Shown here piece by piece: positions 7,519 to 17,371 of a DNA stretch of 46,084 nt. A program made the position numbers and the translations under genes. The notes beneath the pieces were generated by a model. That model was not told the origin of the DNA and ran no database searches. It saw only the letters and a program-made list of their open reading frames with translations. How positions within the stretch are numbered: position 1 is the first letter of the stretch; each line of letters starts with the position of its first letter. Source of the stretch: an uncultured Paracoccaceae bacterium (GTDB lineage Bacteria > Pseudomonadota > Alphaproteobacteria > Rhodobacterales > Rhodobacteraceae); NCBI GenBank assembly GCA_945952025.1, contig CAMFGW010000024.1, positions 1 through 46,084 of the forward strand. Reading direction: 5' to 3'.

Positions 7519-8907
7519 ATGGTGCAGGAATTCGACGTTGCGGTGATCGGCGGCGGGGTGGTCGGTCTGGCCATCCTGCGCCGCCTTGCCATGTCGGGCC
7601 TCGGCACCGTCCTTCTGGAACGCGGCGCCGACATCCTGTCGGGCGCCTCGAAGGGCAACAGCGCCCTTCTGCACACCGGCTTCGATGCGCCGGCGGGCTC
7701 GCTCGAGCTGGCCTGCGTTCAGCGCGGTGCGCACGAATACCGGGCGATTCGCGACCGGCTGAACCTGCCGCTGGTGGCGAGCGGGGCCTATGTCGTAGCC
7801 TGGGACGAGGCGCAGGAGGCGCGCCTGCCGGACCTTCTGGCCGAGGCCCGCGCGAACGGCGTCACCGACACGCACCTGATCGGCGGCGTTGCCCTGCGCA
7901 TGGCCGAGCCGCGCCTCGCGCCGGGTGCCCGCGCAGCCCTTCATGTGCCGGGCGAGGCGGTGATCGACCCCTGGTCCGCGCCCCTGGCTTACGGGCGGCA
8001 GGCGCTCGCCCATGGTGCCACGATCCTTTCCCGGGCCGAGGTGACGGGGGCAGCCGAAGGCCCCGGCGGCTGGACCCTGACCACCAGGCGGGGCGAGGTC
8101 CGGGCCCGCGCCGTCGTGAACGCCGCCGGTCTTTTCGGCGACCGGGTTGAGGCGCTGATCCGCCCATCGCCCTTCACCATCAAGCCCCGGAAGGGCCAGT
8201 TCGTCGTCTTTGACGTGCCCGGCCATACGCTTGTGAACGCCATCCTGCTGCCGGTGCCGAGCGAGCGCACGAAGGGCGTTGTCCTTTTCCCCACCATCTT
8301 CGGCAACCTTGCCATCGGCCCGACTGCCGAGGAAACCGACGAGCGCGAGGGTGCGACCTGCGACCGCGCGACACTGGAAGGCCTGCGCGCACGGGCGGTC
8401 GAGATGGTGCCGGCCCTGGCCCAGGCGGGCGTCAAGACCATCTACGCGGGCCTGCGTCCCGCGACCGAGGCCAAGCACTACCGAGTCGAGGCCGTGCCCG
8501 GCCGCGCCTGGATCACCGTGGGCGGCATCCGCTCGACTGGTCTCTCGGCCGCACTCGGCCTCGCCGAACATGTGGCGGACCTCTACGCCTCGCACATCGC
8601 CCCCTTGCCGGGCCAGCCGCCCGAGCCTGTCTGGACCCCGGTTCCGAACCTGGCCGAAGCGCGTGATCGCCCGTGGGAGCAGGGCGGCGAGATCGTCTGC
8701 CATTGCGAGCGCGTGACGCGGGACGAGATCCGGGCGGCGCTCGACGGACCGCTTGCGGCGGGCGACCTGGGCGGGCTGAAGCGGCGGACGCGGGCGATGA
8801 TGGGGCGCTGCCAGGGCTTCAACTGCGGCGCCGAGGTGCGGGCGATGGCCGCGGCGGCGGGATTGCCCGACGCGTGCGGGGGGGAGGGCCGGGATGGGGC
8901 AGCCTGA
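7519..8907 (+). CDS. GlpA-like FAD-dependent glycerol-3-phosphate dehydrogenase with BFD-type [2Fe-2S] domain
   Basis: A 462-residue protein. The N-terminal DAO flavoprotein fold starts with a GGGVVGLAI dinucleotide-binding motif (residues about 11-19), followed by a substrate region (GASKGNSALLHTGFDAP) typical of GlpA-like dehydrogenases. The C-terminal part (about 390-450) is a BFD-like domain with CHC near the start and GRCQGFNCG later, giving four cysteines for a [2Fe-2S] cluster. The family oxidises sn-glycerol-3-phosphate to DHAP or acts on close analogues. The ATG at 7519 is chosen over an upstream ATG at 7471 that lies inside the hairpin region. It overlaps the next gene by 14 bases, which suggests a complex of the two flavoproteins. 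Confidence 0.8.
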   Translation: MVQEFDVAVIGGGVVGLAILRRLAMSGLGTVLLERGADILSGASKGNSALLHTGFDAPAGSLELACVQRGAHEYRAIRDRLNLPLVASGAYVVAWDEAQEARLPDLLAEARANGVTDTHLIGGVALRMAEPRLAPGARAALHVPGEAVIDPWSAPLAYGRQALAHGATILSRAEVTGAAEGPGGWTLTTRRGEVRARAVVNAAGLFGDRVEALIRPSPFTIKPRKGQFVVFDVPGHTLVNAILLPVPSERTKGVVLFPTIFGNLAIGPTAEETDEREGATCDRATLEGLRARAVEMVPALAQAGVKTIYAGLRPATEAKHYRVEAVPGRAWITVGGIRSTGLSAALGLAEHVADLYASHIAPLPGQPPEPVWTPVPNLAEARDRPWEQGGEIVCHCERVTRDEIRAALDGPLAAGDLGGLKRRTRAMMGRCQGFNCGAEVRAMAAAAGLPDACGGEGRDGAA

Positions 8908-9784
8908 CGTCCTGGTCATCGGCGGCGGCCCGGCGGGGCTAGCCTGCGCGACAGCACTCGCCAAGGCCGGTATGCGCCAGGTGCTGGTGGCCGAGCGCGA
9001 GGCCGAGGCGGGCGGCGTGCCCCGCCACGCCGGACATTGGGGCTTCGGCTGGGAAAGCCACGGGCGCCTGATGCGCGGCCCGGCCTATGCCGCGCGGCTT
9101 CTGGTCGAGGCGCAGGCCGCCGGCGTCACGGTCGCGACCGGAACCACCGTGGCCCGGATCGAGGGCCCCGGCCGCGTGGTGCTGCACGACAAAACCGGCC
9201 TGCACGAGGTCGTGGCGGGTCGCGTCGTCCTGGCCACCGGCGCGCGCGAGGGGACGCGGGCCGAACGGCTGATCGGCGGCGCGCGCCATCCCCAGATCAT
9301 GACGACCGGCACCTTGCAGCAGATGGTCTACCTCAAGGGCATGGTGCCCTTCCGCCGCCCGCTGATCCTGGGCGCCGAATGGGTGTCCTATTCCGCCATC
9401 CTGACCTGCCGCCACGCCGGCATCCGGCCCGTGGCGCTTCTGGACGAGGGGCAGGGCGGCACCGACGCCGCCCCCCGCTGGTTCGCGCCCGCCACTCGCC
9501 TGGCCTTCGCCATCCCGACCCTGCGCCGCACATCGGACCCCGTGATCCTTGGCCGCGGCCGGGTCGAGGCGGTGCGCTTCACCCGCGACGGACGGCAGGA
9601 GGAACTGGCCTGCGACGGCGTCATCATCTCTGGCCGCTTCCGGCCCGAGGCGTCGCTCCTCGCCGGGCTGGCCTGTCCGCCGGGCGTCATTCTGGCAGGC
9701 AACGTCACCGGCCCCTTGAAGACGGCGGGGGGGGCCGCGATGGCCGGGCGCGGCGCGGCGCGGCAGATATTGGGGGACACATGA
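8894..9784 (+). CDS. FAD/NAD(P)-dependent oxidoreductase, partner of GlpA-like protein
   Basis: A 296-residue flavoprotein with an N-terminal GGGPAGLACA motif and a conserved VLATGAREG segment, as in pyridine nucleotide-disulfide-type oxidoreductases. It lacks a CxxxxC redox pair. In several bacteria a GlpA-BFD protein is paired with such an oxidoreductase, and sometimes with a DUF1667 protein, for glycerol-3-phosphate oxidation. This one seems short compared with the roughly 400 residues I associate with such partners, and no DUF1667 gene is present. The start overlaps the preceding gene by 14 bases and the stop overlaps the kinase ATG (ATGA), so the three proteins are coupled. Its likely role is electron transfer from the dehydrogenase to NAD(P) or another acceptor. 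Confidence 0.75.
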   Translation: MGQPDVLVIGGGPAGLACATALAKAGMRQVLVAEREAEAGGVPRHAGHWGFGWESHGRLMRGPAYAARLLVEAQAAGVTVATGTTVARIEGPGRVVLHDKTGLHEVVAGRVVLATGAREGTRAERLIGGARHPQIMTTGTLQQMVYLKGMVPFRRPLILGAEWVSYSAILTCRHAGIRPVALLDEGQGGTDAAPRWFAPATRLAFAIPTLRRTSDPVILGRGRVEAVRFTRDGRQEELACDGVIISGRFRPEASLLAGLACPPGVILAGNVTGPLKTAGGAAMAGRGAARQILGDT

Positions 9785-11193
9785 AGGTTCTGGCCATCGA
9801 CCAGTCGACGAGCGCGACCAAGGCTTTCACCTATGACAGCGACGGCCGGTTCGAGCCGGTCGGCACCCTCGACCACGCCCAGCACTACCCCGCACCGGGG
9901 CGGGTCGAGCATGATGCCGAAGAGATACTGGTCAACATCCTGACCCTCATCGACAGCGCCGGGCCCGTCGACGCCATCGGCATCGACAACCAGGGCGAGA
10001 CAGTGGTGGCCTGGGACGCGGCGACGGGGCGCGCCCTTGGCCCGGCGATCGTCTGGCAGGACGACCGGACGCGCGACGTGACCGAGGCCCTGAAGGGGCA
10101 GGGGGCCGAGGCGCTGACGCAAGAACGCGCGGGCCTGCCGCTCGACCCCTATTTCTCGGCCACGAAGCTCGCCTGGATGCTGGAACACCGGCCAGAGGTC
10201 GCGGCAGCCGCGCGCGAGGGGCGGCTGAGGCTCGGCACCTCGGACGCCTTCTTCCTTGACCGGCTGACGGGCGACTTTGCGACCGATGTCACCACGGCCT
10301 CGCGCACCTCGCTCATGGCCATGTCGACGCTCGACTGGGACGACGACCTCCTGCGCCTTTTCGCCGTGCCGCGCGGGCTTCTGCCCGAGGTGCGCGCGAC
10401 GACCGGCCCCTTCGGCAGCCACAAGGGCGTTCCGGTCACGGCGAGCCTCGTCGACCAGCAGGCCGCCCTTTTTGGCCACGGCGCCGACCGGCCGGGGGCC
10501 ACGAAGATCACCTTCGGCACCGGCGCCTTCGCGCTGGCGATCACCGGCGCCGGTCGACCCGAGGGTGCCGGCGGCCTGTCGGCGACGGTCGCCTGGGCGA
10601 TGGGCGAAGGCCCCGCGACCTTCGCGCTGGAAGGCGGGGTCTACAATGCCGGCTCGGCGGTGAAATGGGCACGCTCCATCGGCCTTTTTTCGGACTTTTC
10701 GGAATTGAACGAAACCCGCGAAGCGACCGCCCTGTCGCGGGGCCTGTGCTTCATCCCCGCCCTTTCTGGCCTTGCCGCGCCCCATTGGGACCGCGGCGCG
10801 GCGGGGCTCTGGATCGGCATGGGGCTGGACACCACGCGCGCCGACCTGATGCAGGCGGTGCTGGAGGGCGTGGCGCTGCGCGCGGCCGAGGTCGTGGGCG
10901 CCATGGGGCAAGCGGTGGCCCTGACGGGGCCGGTGTCGATCGACGGCGGCATGAGCGCCAATCCGGCCTTCGGCCAGTTCCTGGCCAATGCGCTTGGCCG
11001 CGAGGTGGTGGTGGCCGGGGCGGCCGAACTGACCGCACTTGGCACCGCGCGGATGGCGATGACAGGGGCAGGGGTCCGGGACCTGCCGCCGCTTCCGCCG
11101 CCAGCGCAGAGCTTCGCGCCGGACCAGCCCCTGTCGGCTGCCGACCATGTCCGCTTTGCCGATGCGGTTGCGCGCGCACGGGGTTGGCGGTGA
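9781..11193 (+). CDS. Glycerol-kinase-like FGGY-family carbohydrate kinase
   Basis: A 470-residue FGGY kinase. Features typical of glycerol kinase are visible: AIDQSTSATKAF at the N-terminus (phosphate 1), IGIDNQGETVVAWD, IVWQDDRTRDV, the LPLDPYFSATK segment, DVTTASRTSL, and the adenosine-binding region IDGGMSANPAFGQFLANAL. It would phosphorylate glycerol or a close analogue with ATP to make the substrate of the GlpA-like enzyme. It is shorter than classical GlpK (about 500 residues) and no glycerol facilitator lies next to it; the cluster has an APC permease instead. The exact substrate is therefore open. It is the last gene of the coupled set. Confidence 0.8.
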   Translation: MKVLAIDQSTSATKAFTYDSDGRFEPVGTLDHAQHYPAPGRVEHDAEEILVNILTLIDSAGPVDAIGIDNQGETVVAWDAATGRALGPAIVWQDDRTRDVTEALKGQGAEALTQERAGLPLDPYFSATKLAWMLEHRPEVAAAAREGRLRLGTSDAFFLDRLTGDFATDVTTASRTSLMAMSTLDWDDDLLRLFAVPRGLLPEVRATTGPFGSHKGVPVTASLVDQQAALFGHGADRPGATKITFGTGAFALAITGAGRPEGAGGLSATVAWAMGEGPATFALEGGVYNAGSAVKWARSIGLFSDFSELNETREATALSRGLCFIPALSGLAAPHWDRGAAGLWIGMGLDTTRADLMQAVLEGVALRAAEVVGAMGQAVALTGPVSIDGGMSANPAFGQFLANALGREVVVAGAAELTALGTARMAMTGAGVRDLPPLPPPAQSFAPDQPLSAADHVRFADAVARARGWR

Positions 11194-11251
11194 GGTCTGG
11201 CCTTCGGCAAAAGGGCGTGCCACTCTGCCCGCGAACGCTGACGGAGCACCA

Positions 11252-11866
11252 ATGACATCGGCCCGCGACATGAACGCGCTTCTGGCCTTCTGGCTGGACG
11301 AGGTCGGGCCTAAGGGCTGGTTCGAGGTCAACCCCGCCGTCGACACCGCCATCCGCGACCGCTGGGGCGCCCTTTGGCAAGAGGCACGCGAGGGGCAGTT
11401 CACCGGCTGGGGCGACGGCCCCCGCGAGACGCTGGCCTTCCTGATCCTTCTCGACCAGTTCTCCCGCAACATGTTCCGGGGTGACGGCCGGTCCTTCGCG
11501 ACCGATGCGCTCGCCCGCGACGTGGCACGCCGCGCCGTCGCACGGAACCTGGACCTAGAGGTGGCGGGCGACGCACGGTCGTTCTTCTACCTGCCCTTCG
11601 AACATTCCGAGGCGCTGGCCGACCAGGACTGGGCTGTCGACCTGATCGCCGCCCGCTTCGACGATCCCGACGGCTCACAGATCTTTCACGCCCGCGCCCA
11701 CCGGGCCGCCATCGCACGCTTCGGCCGCTTTCCCTGGCGGAACGCGGCGCTCGGCCGGCCCAGCACGCCGGACGAACAGGCCCTTCTCGACCGGGGCGGC
11801 TACGGCGCCATGGTCAAGGACATGGAGACCCCGCCAGCCGCGGGCAGCAAGACCCGGCTGGCCTGA
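11252..11866 (+). CDS. DUF924 family protein
   Basis: A 204-residue soluble protein starting at the ATG at 11252, with ACGGAG upstream; an in-frame upstream start at 11147 would overlap the kinase. Family hallmarks are the FLILLDQFSRNMFRG segment and FYLPFEHSE, with a helical, TPR-like composition. DUF924 proteins are widespread and have no agreed biochemical function. It sits 58 bases after the kinase gene and 24 bases before lpd, on the same strand, but there is no overlap to suggest tight coupling. Confidence 0.85.
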   Translation: MTSARDMNALLAFWLDEVGPKGWFEVNPAVDTAIRDRWGALWQEAREGQFTGWGDGPRETLAFLILLDQFSRNMFRGDGRSFATDALARDVARRAVARNLDLEVAGDARSFFYLPFEHSEALADQDWAVDLIAARFDDPDGSQIFHARAHRAAIARFGRFPWRNAALGRPSTPDEQALLDRGGYGAMVKDMETPPAAGSKTRLA

Positions 11867-11890
11867 GGAACGGACGAAAGGACAGTAAGG

Positions 11891-13282
11891 ATGGCACAGA
11901 ATTTCGACGTGATCGTGATCGGCTCTGGCCCCGGCGGCTATGTGGCGGCGATCCGGGCGGCACAGCTTGGCAAGAAGGTCGCCATCGTCGAGCGCGAGAA
12001 TCTGGGCGGCATCTGCCTGAACTGGGGCTGCATCCCGACGAAGGCCCTGCTGCGCTCGGCCGAGGTCTTTCACCTGATGGAACGCGCGGGCGACTTCGGG
12101 TTGAGCGCGGGGACGCCGGGGTTCGATCTGGACAAGGTGGTGGCACGCTCGCGCGGGGTCGCCAAGCAGCTGTCAAGCGGCGTCGCCCACCTGATGAAGA
12201 AGAACAAGATCACCGTCTTCATGGGTGTGGCGAGCCTGCCGAAGGCCGGGACCGTCTCGGTCAAGACCGACAAGGGGGTAGAGGAACTGGCAGCACCCGC
12301 CATCATCCTCGCGACCGGCGCCCGCGCCCGCGCCCTGCCGGGGCTGGAAGCGGACGGTGACCGCGTCTGGTCCTACCGAGAGGCGCTGGTGCCGAAACGC
12401 ATGCCGAAGGACCTGCTGGTCATCGGATCGGGCGCCATCGGCATCGAATTCGCCAGCTTTTACAATGCGCTCGGCGCCAAGACCACGGTGGTCGAGGTCA
12501 TGGACCGCGTCCTGCCTGTCGAGGATGCCGAAATCAGCGCCTTCGCCAGGAAGCGGTTCGTCAAGCTGGGCATGACGATCCTGGAAGGCACGACCGTCAA
12601 GTCGCTCGACCGCAAGGCCGACAGCGTGGTCGCAACGTTCGAGAAGGACGGCAAGGCCACGACCGCCACCTTCGACACGGTGATCGTCGCCGTCGGGATC
12701 GTCGGCAATGTCGAGGGGCTGGGGCTGGAAGCCCTGGGGGTCAAGATCGACCGCACCCATGTCGTGACCGACGACTATTGCCGGACCGGCGTGCCGGGCC
12801 TTTACGCGATCGGCGACGTGGCGGGGGCGCCCTGGCTGGCGCACAAGGCCAGCCACGAAGGCGTCATGGTCGCCGAACTGATTGCCGGGCAGAAGCCCCA
12901 CCCGATCAAGCCGGGCTCCATCGCCGGCTGCACCTACTGCCAGCCCCAGGTCGCCTCAGTGGGCCTGACCGAGGCCAAGGCGAAGGAGGCTGGGCACGAG
13001 GTCCGCGTCGGCCGCTTCCCCTTCATCGGCAACGGCAAGGCCATCGCCCTGGGCGAACCCGAGGGGCTGGTCAAGACCGTGTTCGACGCCAAGACCGGCG
13101 AGCTTCTGGGCGCGCACATGGTCGGCGCAGAGGTGACCGAGCTGATCCAGGGCTACGTGATCGGCCGCACGCTGGAGACGACCGAGGCAGAGCTGATCGA
13201 GACGGTCTTCCCGCACCCGACGCTGTCGGAGGCGATGCACGAATCCGTCCTCGATGCCTATGGGCGGGTGATCCATATCTAG
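11891..13282 (+). CDS. lpd: Dihydrolipoyl dehydrogenase (E3)
   Basis: A 463-residue flavoprotein disulfide oxidoreductase. The FAD motif GSGPGGYVAA is at the N-terminus, the redox-active pair lies in GGICLNWGCIPTK, the NAD-binding GSGAIGIEFASF is central, and the C-terminal HPHPTLSEAMHE supplies the His-Glu acid-base pair. It reoxidises dihydrolipoamide on E2 of 2-oxoacid dehydrogenase complexes (pyruvate, 2-oxoglutarate or branched-chain), making NADH. No E1 or E2 genes are adjacent, so the complex it serves cannot be inferred from context. Length is normal. Confidence 0.95.
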   Translation: MAQNFDVIVIGSGPGGYVAAIRAAQLGKKVAIVERENLGGICLNWGCIPTKALLRSAEVFHLMERAGDFGLSAGTPGFDLDKVVARSRGVAKQLSSGVAHLMKKNKITVFMGVASLPKAGTVSVKTDKGVEELAAPAIILATGARARALPGLEADGDRVWSYREALVPKRMPKDLLVIGSGAIGIEFASFYNALGAKTTVVEVMDRVLPVEDAEISAFARKRFVKLGMTILEGTTVKSLDRKADSVVATFEKDGKATTATFDTVIVAVGIVGNVEGLGLEALGVKIDRTHVVTDDYCRTGVPGLYAIGDVAGAPWLAHKASHEGVMVAELIAGQKPHPIKPGSIAGCTYCQPQVASVGLTEAKAKEAGHEVRVGRFPFIGNGKAIALGEPEGLVKTVFDAKTGELLGAHMVGAEVTELIQGYVIGRTLETTEAELIETVFPHPTLSEAMHESVLDAYGRVIHI

Positions 13283-13285
13283 GCC

Positions 13286-14470
13286 ATGACCGAAGACGGC
13301 ACCCATTGGGGCCGCATTGCCGCCCTGTGGTTTGCGGGGCTGGCGGCGGCGGCGCAGTTCGCGAAGGTCGGCGTGGTCTTCGACGGGCTGCCTGCTGTCT
13401 GGCCCGTGGGGCCGGTGGCGCTTGGTCTGATCGTGTCGGTCGTGGGCATCGTAGGCATCGTCTTCGGCACCTCGGCCGGGGTGGCGGTGGCGCGGATCGG
13501 CGCTCGGCGCATGATCCTGGCCGGACTGTCGGCCGGGTCCGTTCTTTCGCTGGCCGAGACCTTCCTGCCGTCCTACATCCCGATGATCGTCCTGCGCATC
13601 GCCGAGGGGTTCAGCCACCTGGCCATAGTCGTCGCGGGGCCTGTCCTGATCGCGCAGGCGGCGCAGGCGAAGGACCAGCCGGCGGCCATGACGCTCTGGT
13701 CCACCTTCTTCGCTGTCGCCTTTTCCCTCGCGGCTTGGGTCGAGCGGCCCTTCGTCGACCTCCACGGCCTCGGCGCCGCCTTCCTGGTCCATGCGGGGCT
13801 GATGGCGGGCGCTGCGGTCCTCTTGGCCCCGATGCTGCCCCGCGTGCCGGGTGGCGGCCCACGGGCTGTGCGCGAGGCGGTGCTGATCGCCCACGCCCGC
13901 ATCTACCGTTCGCCCTTCATCGCCGCCCCGGCCCTGGGCTTCGTCTTCTACACGCTGCAATTCGTGGCCTTCCTCACGCTCCTGCCCGAACTGGTCGGCG
14001 CGGGCTGGCAGGTGCTGACGGCGACGCTGATGCCACTGGCTTCGATCGGCCTGTCGCTGACACTCGGCGTCACGCTCACGCGCCGGGTGGGGCCGGTGCG
14101 GGTCGTGCAACTGGGCCTAGGCGGCGGCGCCCTGTCAGCCGCCGCGGTGGCGGCACTGGCCGGGACCGGCGCGCCCGCCTTCGCCGCGGCGCTGGCACTG
14201 TCGGCAGCCCTTGGCCTGGTGCAGGGCGCCTCATTCGCCTCGGTCACGGCGCTGAACCGCTCGGATGCGGCGCGGGCCGAGGCGGCCGGCGCCATCGCGC
14301 AGCTCGGCAATGTCGGAACGACTCTCGGCACCCCCCTTCTGGTCGGGCTGCTGGCCTGGGGCGGTCCGACGATGCTGCCCCTCTACGCCGTGCCGCTCGG
14401 GGTGGCCGGGATCGCGGTCTGCGCCTGGCTTGCCGCGCGTCGCCACGGGGCGGGCGACCAGCAGCCCTAG
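13286..14470 (+). CDS. MFS transporter
   Basis: A 394-residue protein with about 12 hydrophobic segments and an MFS-like motif between helices 2 and 3 ([21 protein letters not shown]). It begins 3 bases after the lpd stop region and is probably co-transcribed with lpd. The substrate, and even the direction of transport, cannot be read from the sequence. The 61-base gap to argS contains TTGACG at 14481-14486 but no convincing -10. Confidence 0.8.
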   Translation: MTEDGTHWGRIAALWFAGLAAAAQFAKVGVVFDGLPAVWPVGPVALGLIVSVVGIVGIVFGTSAGVAVARIGARRMILAGLSAGSVLSLAETFLPSYIPMIVLRIAEGFSHLAIVVAGPVLIAQAAQAKDQPAAMTLWSTFFAVAFSLAAWVERPFVDLHGLGAAFLVHAGLMAGAAVLLAPMLPRVPGGGPRAVREAVLIAHARIYRSPFIAAPALGFVFYTLQFVAFLTLLPELVGAGWQVLTATLMPLASIGLSLTLGVTLTRRVGPVRVVQLGLGGGALSAAAVAALAGTGAPAFAAALALSAALGLVQGASFASVTALNRSDAARAEAAGAIAQLGNVGTTLGTPLLVGLLAWGGPTMLPLYAVPLGVAGIAVCAWLAARRHGAGDQQP

Positions 14471-14531
14471 CGGGCTTTCCTTGACGGGCCGCGCCGCCTC
14501 TGGCATCCCCGGTGGAACCCCAGAGGATAAA

Positions 14532-16277
14532 ATGAACCTGTTTTCCGAACTCCGCAGCCTGGTGATCCGCGAACTCGATGCCATGGCGGCCGAGGGCGCG
14601 CTGCCCAAGGGCCTTGACCTGAGCGCCGTCACCGTCGAGCCGCCGCGCGATCCCGCGCATGGCGACATGGCGACGAACGCCGCGATGGTGCTGGCGAAAC
14701 CCGCAGGCCTCGCCCCCCGCGCCATCGCCGACGCGCTTGCCGCGCGGCTTGCGCGTGACCCGCGCGTGACCTCGGCCGAAGTCGCGGGCCCGGGCTTTCT
14801 GAACCTGCGCCTCGCCACAGCCGTCTGGCAGGGGCTGGTCGGGCAGGTCCTGGCCATGGGCGCGGGCTATGGCCGGTCGGACCTGGGTGCAGGGATCAAG
14901 GTCAACGTGGAATTCGTCTCGGCCAACCCCACCGGCCCGATGCATGTGGGCCATGTCCGCGGCGCGGTCTTTGGCGATGCGCTGGCCGAACTTCTGTCCT
15001 TCGCCGGCCATGAGGTCACGCGCGAATATTACATCAACGACGGCGGCGCGCAGGTCGATGTGCTGGCGCGTTCGGCCTTCGAGCGCTACCGCGAGGCGAA
15101 CGGGCTCGACCCCGAAATCCGCGAGGGACTCTACCCCGGCGACTACCTGATCCCGGTCGGCGAGGCGCTGAAGGCCCGCTATGGCGCTTCGCTTCTGGAC
15201 CAGCCGGAAGCGGCCTGGCTTGCCGACGTGCGCCGCTTCGCGACCGAAGCGATGATGGGCATGATCCGCGAGGATCTGGCGGCCCTCGGCGTCACCATGG
15301 ACCTTTATTCCAGCGAGAAGGCCTTCTACGGCACCGGCCGGATCGAGGCGGCGCTCGACCGGCTGCGGGCGGCGGGTCTTGTCTATCAGGGCACGCTCGA
15401 GCCGCCGAAGGGCAAGCTGCCGGACGACTGGGAGGAGCGCGAGCAGACTCTCTTCCGCTCGACCGCCTTCGGCGACGACCAGGACCGCCCGGTGCAGAAG
15501 TCGGACGGCGCCTGGACCTATTTCGCGCCCGACATCGCCTATCACTATGACAAGGTTGAACGCGGCTTCGACGTGCTGATCGACGTCTGGGGTGCGGACC
15601 ATGGCGGTTATGTCAAGCGCATGAAGGCGGCCGTCACGGCCCTGTCCGATGGACGCGTGCCGCTGGACATCAAGCTGATCCAGCTTGTGAAGCTGATGAA
15701 GAACGGCGAGCCCTTCAAGATGTCGAAGCGGGCGGGCACGTTCGTCACTCTGCGCGATGTGGTCGAACAGGCGGGCGCGGATGTGACGCGCTTCGTCATG
15801 CTGACCCGCAAGAACGACGCGCCGCTCGAATTCGACTTCGACAAGGTGCTGGAACAGTCGAAGGACAATCCGGTCTTCTACGTCCAGTATGCCCATGCCC
15901 GCGTGGCGTCCGTCCTGCGCCGGGCGGCCGAGGCCGGGATCGCCGCCGACGACGCGACGCTGAGGCGCGCGGACCTGACGCGCCTGACCCACGAGGCCGA
16001 ACTGACATTGGCCAAAAAGATCGGCGAATGGCCGCGCCTGGTCGAGATCGCGGCGCGGGGGCACGAGCCGCACCGGGTGGCCTTCTACCTTTATGAACTG
16101 GCCTCCGACCTCCATTCCTTGTGGAACCGGGGCAATGACGACACCAGCCTTCGCTTCGTGCAGGAAGGCGACGCTGCCACCAGCCAGTCGAAAATTGCAC
16201 TGGCACGGGCGGCGGGCGTTGTCATTTCGGCCGGTCTTGGTATTCTGGGCGTCACTCCGGCGGACGAGCTGCGCTAG
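14532..16277 (+). CDS. argS: Arginyl-tRNA synthetase
   Basis: A 581-residue class I aminoacyl-tRNA synthetase. The N-terminal Arg-tRNA-specific domain is followed by the HIGH-type motif in [16 protein letters not shown], and the KMSKS-type loop is [15 protein letters not shown]-terminal anticodon-binding DALR domain ends near the [13 protein letters not shown] tail. It charges tRNA-Arg with arginine. The ATG at 14532 is chosen because it follows AGAGGATAAA and matches the usual ArgS N-terminus; the open frame continues upstream into the MFS gene. It heads the argS-SPOR-nagZ-scpA-scpB block common in this lineage. Confidence 0.97.
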   Translation: MNLFSELRSLVIRELDAMAAEGALPKGLDLSAVTVEPPRDPAHGDMATNAAMVLAKPAGLAPRAIADALAARLARDPRVTSAEVAGPGFLNLRLATAVWQGLVGQVLAMGAGYGRSDLGAGIKVNVEFVSANPTGPMHVGHVRGAVFGDALAELLSFAGHEVTREYYINDGGAQVDVLARSAFERYREANGLDPEIREGLYPGDYLIPVGEALKARYGASLLDQPEAAWLADVRRFATEAMMGMIREDLAALGVTMDLYSSEKAFYGTGRIEAALDRLRAAGLVYQGTLEPPKGKLPDDWEEREQTLFRSTAFGDDQDRPVQKSDGAWTYFAPDIAYHYDKVERGFDVLIDVWGADHGGYVKRMKAAVTALSDGRVPLDIKLIQLVKLMKNGEPFKMSKRAGTFVTLRDVVEQAGADVTRFVMLTRKNDAPLEFDFDKVLEQSKDNPVFYVQYAHARVASVLRRAAEAGIAADDATLRRADLTRLTHEAELTLAKKIGEWPRLVEIAARGHEPHRVAFYLYELASDLHSLWNRGNDDTSLRFVQEGDAATSQSKIALARAAGVVISAGLGILGVTPADELR

Positions 16278-16315
16278 ACAGCCGCCGACGGGGTCGAGCA
16301 GACCCTTCAGGCGGG

Positions 16316-17371
16316 ATGACAGGCATGGCAGTTTGGGACATGGACGACCTGCGCGGCCTTGCGGGCGGCGGGTCAGGCGCATTGCCGGAAAAGCTGGTGC
16401 GGGTGGGCGGCATGGTCCTGTCGGCCGGGCTGATCGCGGGCCTCGTGATCTGGGGCACGCGGCTGGCGCTCCATCAGGCGCACGGCCTGACGGTCCTGAA
16501 AGCCCCGCCCGGTCCCGCGCGCACCGCCCCCGTCGACCCCGGTGGCGAGCTTGCCCGCCACATGGGGCTGGCCGTCAACGACGTGACCGCCGACGGGACG
16601 GCGGCGCCGACCGCAGCCTCGGTGACGCTCGCGCCTGATCCGGCCAAGCTGGACGCGACCGACGGCGTGTCGGACAGGCTGACGATTTCCGGCGGCTCGA
16701 CGCTCGAGACGCCCGACCTGCCGGTCGCACCCCCGAACCGCGAGGTGCTGCCGTCCGAGACGCTCGCCGCCATGAAGCCCGCGCCGGGGCAGCTGAGCGA
16801 GCCCTTGCCCGACAATATCGCCGATCCGGTCGATGACCCCGACGCGGTCGCGGCGGATGCTGCGGTCGCAGCCGCGCTCGGCATCGAACTGCCGGCGGCG
16901 TCCTCCACCACGGCCGCAACCACGCCAGCCGCCGACACCGCCGCCCTGACCGCCGAAGGGGCGCCCGTCGCGTCGGTCGTGCCGCGCGCGCGCCCCGCAG
17001 GGTCCGCGAAAACCGCCGCTGTGGCAGAAAGCGGCGATGTGACGGACGCCGCACTCGCCCAGGCGCTCGCAACTCCCGTCGCGCCCACCGGGCCGCTTGA
17101 TCTTGACCCCGCGACCATCGCCAAGGGCACCTTCCTGGCCCAGATCGGCGATTTCGACACGGCCGAGGCGGCGCAGGCCGAATGGGGCAGGGCGGCGGGC
17201 GATTTTTCGGCCCTCTTCCGCGACAAGCGCCGCGTCATCGCCGAGGCGCAGGTCAGCGGCCGCCCGCTTTACCGGCTGCGCGTCGCCGGGTTCGAGGGGC
17301 GCGACGACGCCCGCCGCTTCTGCGCGCTTTTTGCCTCGCGTGGGCGCTGCGTTCCGGTCGAGGTGCGCTGA
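16316..17371 (+). CDS. SPOR-domain membrane-anchored protein
   Basis: A 351-residue protein (348 if the second ATG at 16325 is used). A short cytoplasmic N-terminus is followed by one membrane helix near residues 26-46 (GGMVLSAGLIAGLVIWGTRL), then about 200 residues of Ala/Pro/Asp-rich, probably disordered, periplasmic linker. A C-terminal SPOR domain runs from about 265 (FLAQIGDFDTAEAAQAEW to the end). SPOR domains bind denuded peptidoglycan at division sites, so it is probably a septal envelope protein. Its stop overlaps the nagZ ATG, which links it to peptidoglycan recycling. Confidence 0.85.
   Translation: MTGMAVWDMDDLRGLAGGGSGALPEKLVRVGGMVLSAGLIAGLVIWGTRLALHQAHGLTVLKAPPGPARTAPVDPGGELARHMGLAVNDVTADGTAAPTAASVTLAPDPAKLDATDGVSDRLTISGGSTLETPDLPVAPPNREVLPSETLAAMKPAPGQLSEPLPDNIADPVDDPDAVAADAAVAAALGIELPAASSTTAATTPAADTAALTAEGAPVASVVPRARPAGSAKTAAVAESGDVTDAALAQALATPVAPTGPLDLDPATIAKGTFLAQIGDFDTAEAAQAEWGRAAGDFSALFRDKRRVIAEAQVSGRPLYRLRVAGFEGRDDARRFCALFASRGRCVPVEVR

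Noticed and set aside
14471-14531. argS promoter with TTGACG
   Set aside because: No acceptable -10 follows at 16-18 bases.
14244-16382. 712-codon frame antisense to argS
   Set aside because: ArgS motifs are intact on the + strand; the antisense product has no recognisable segments.
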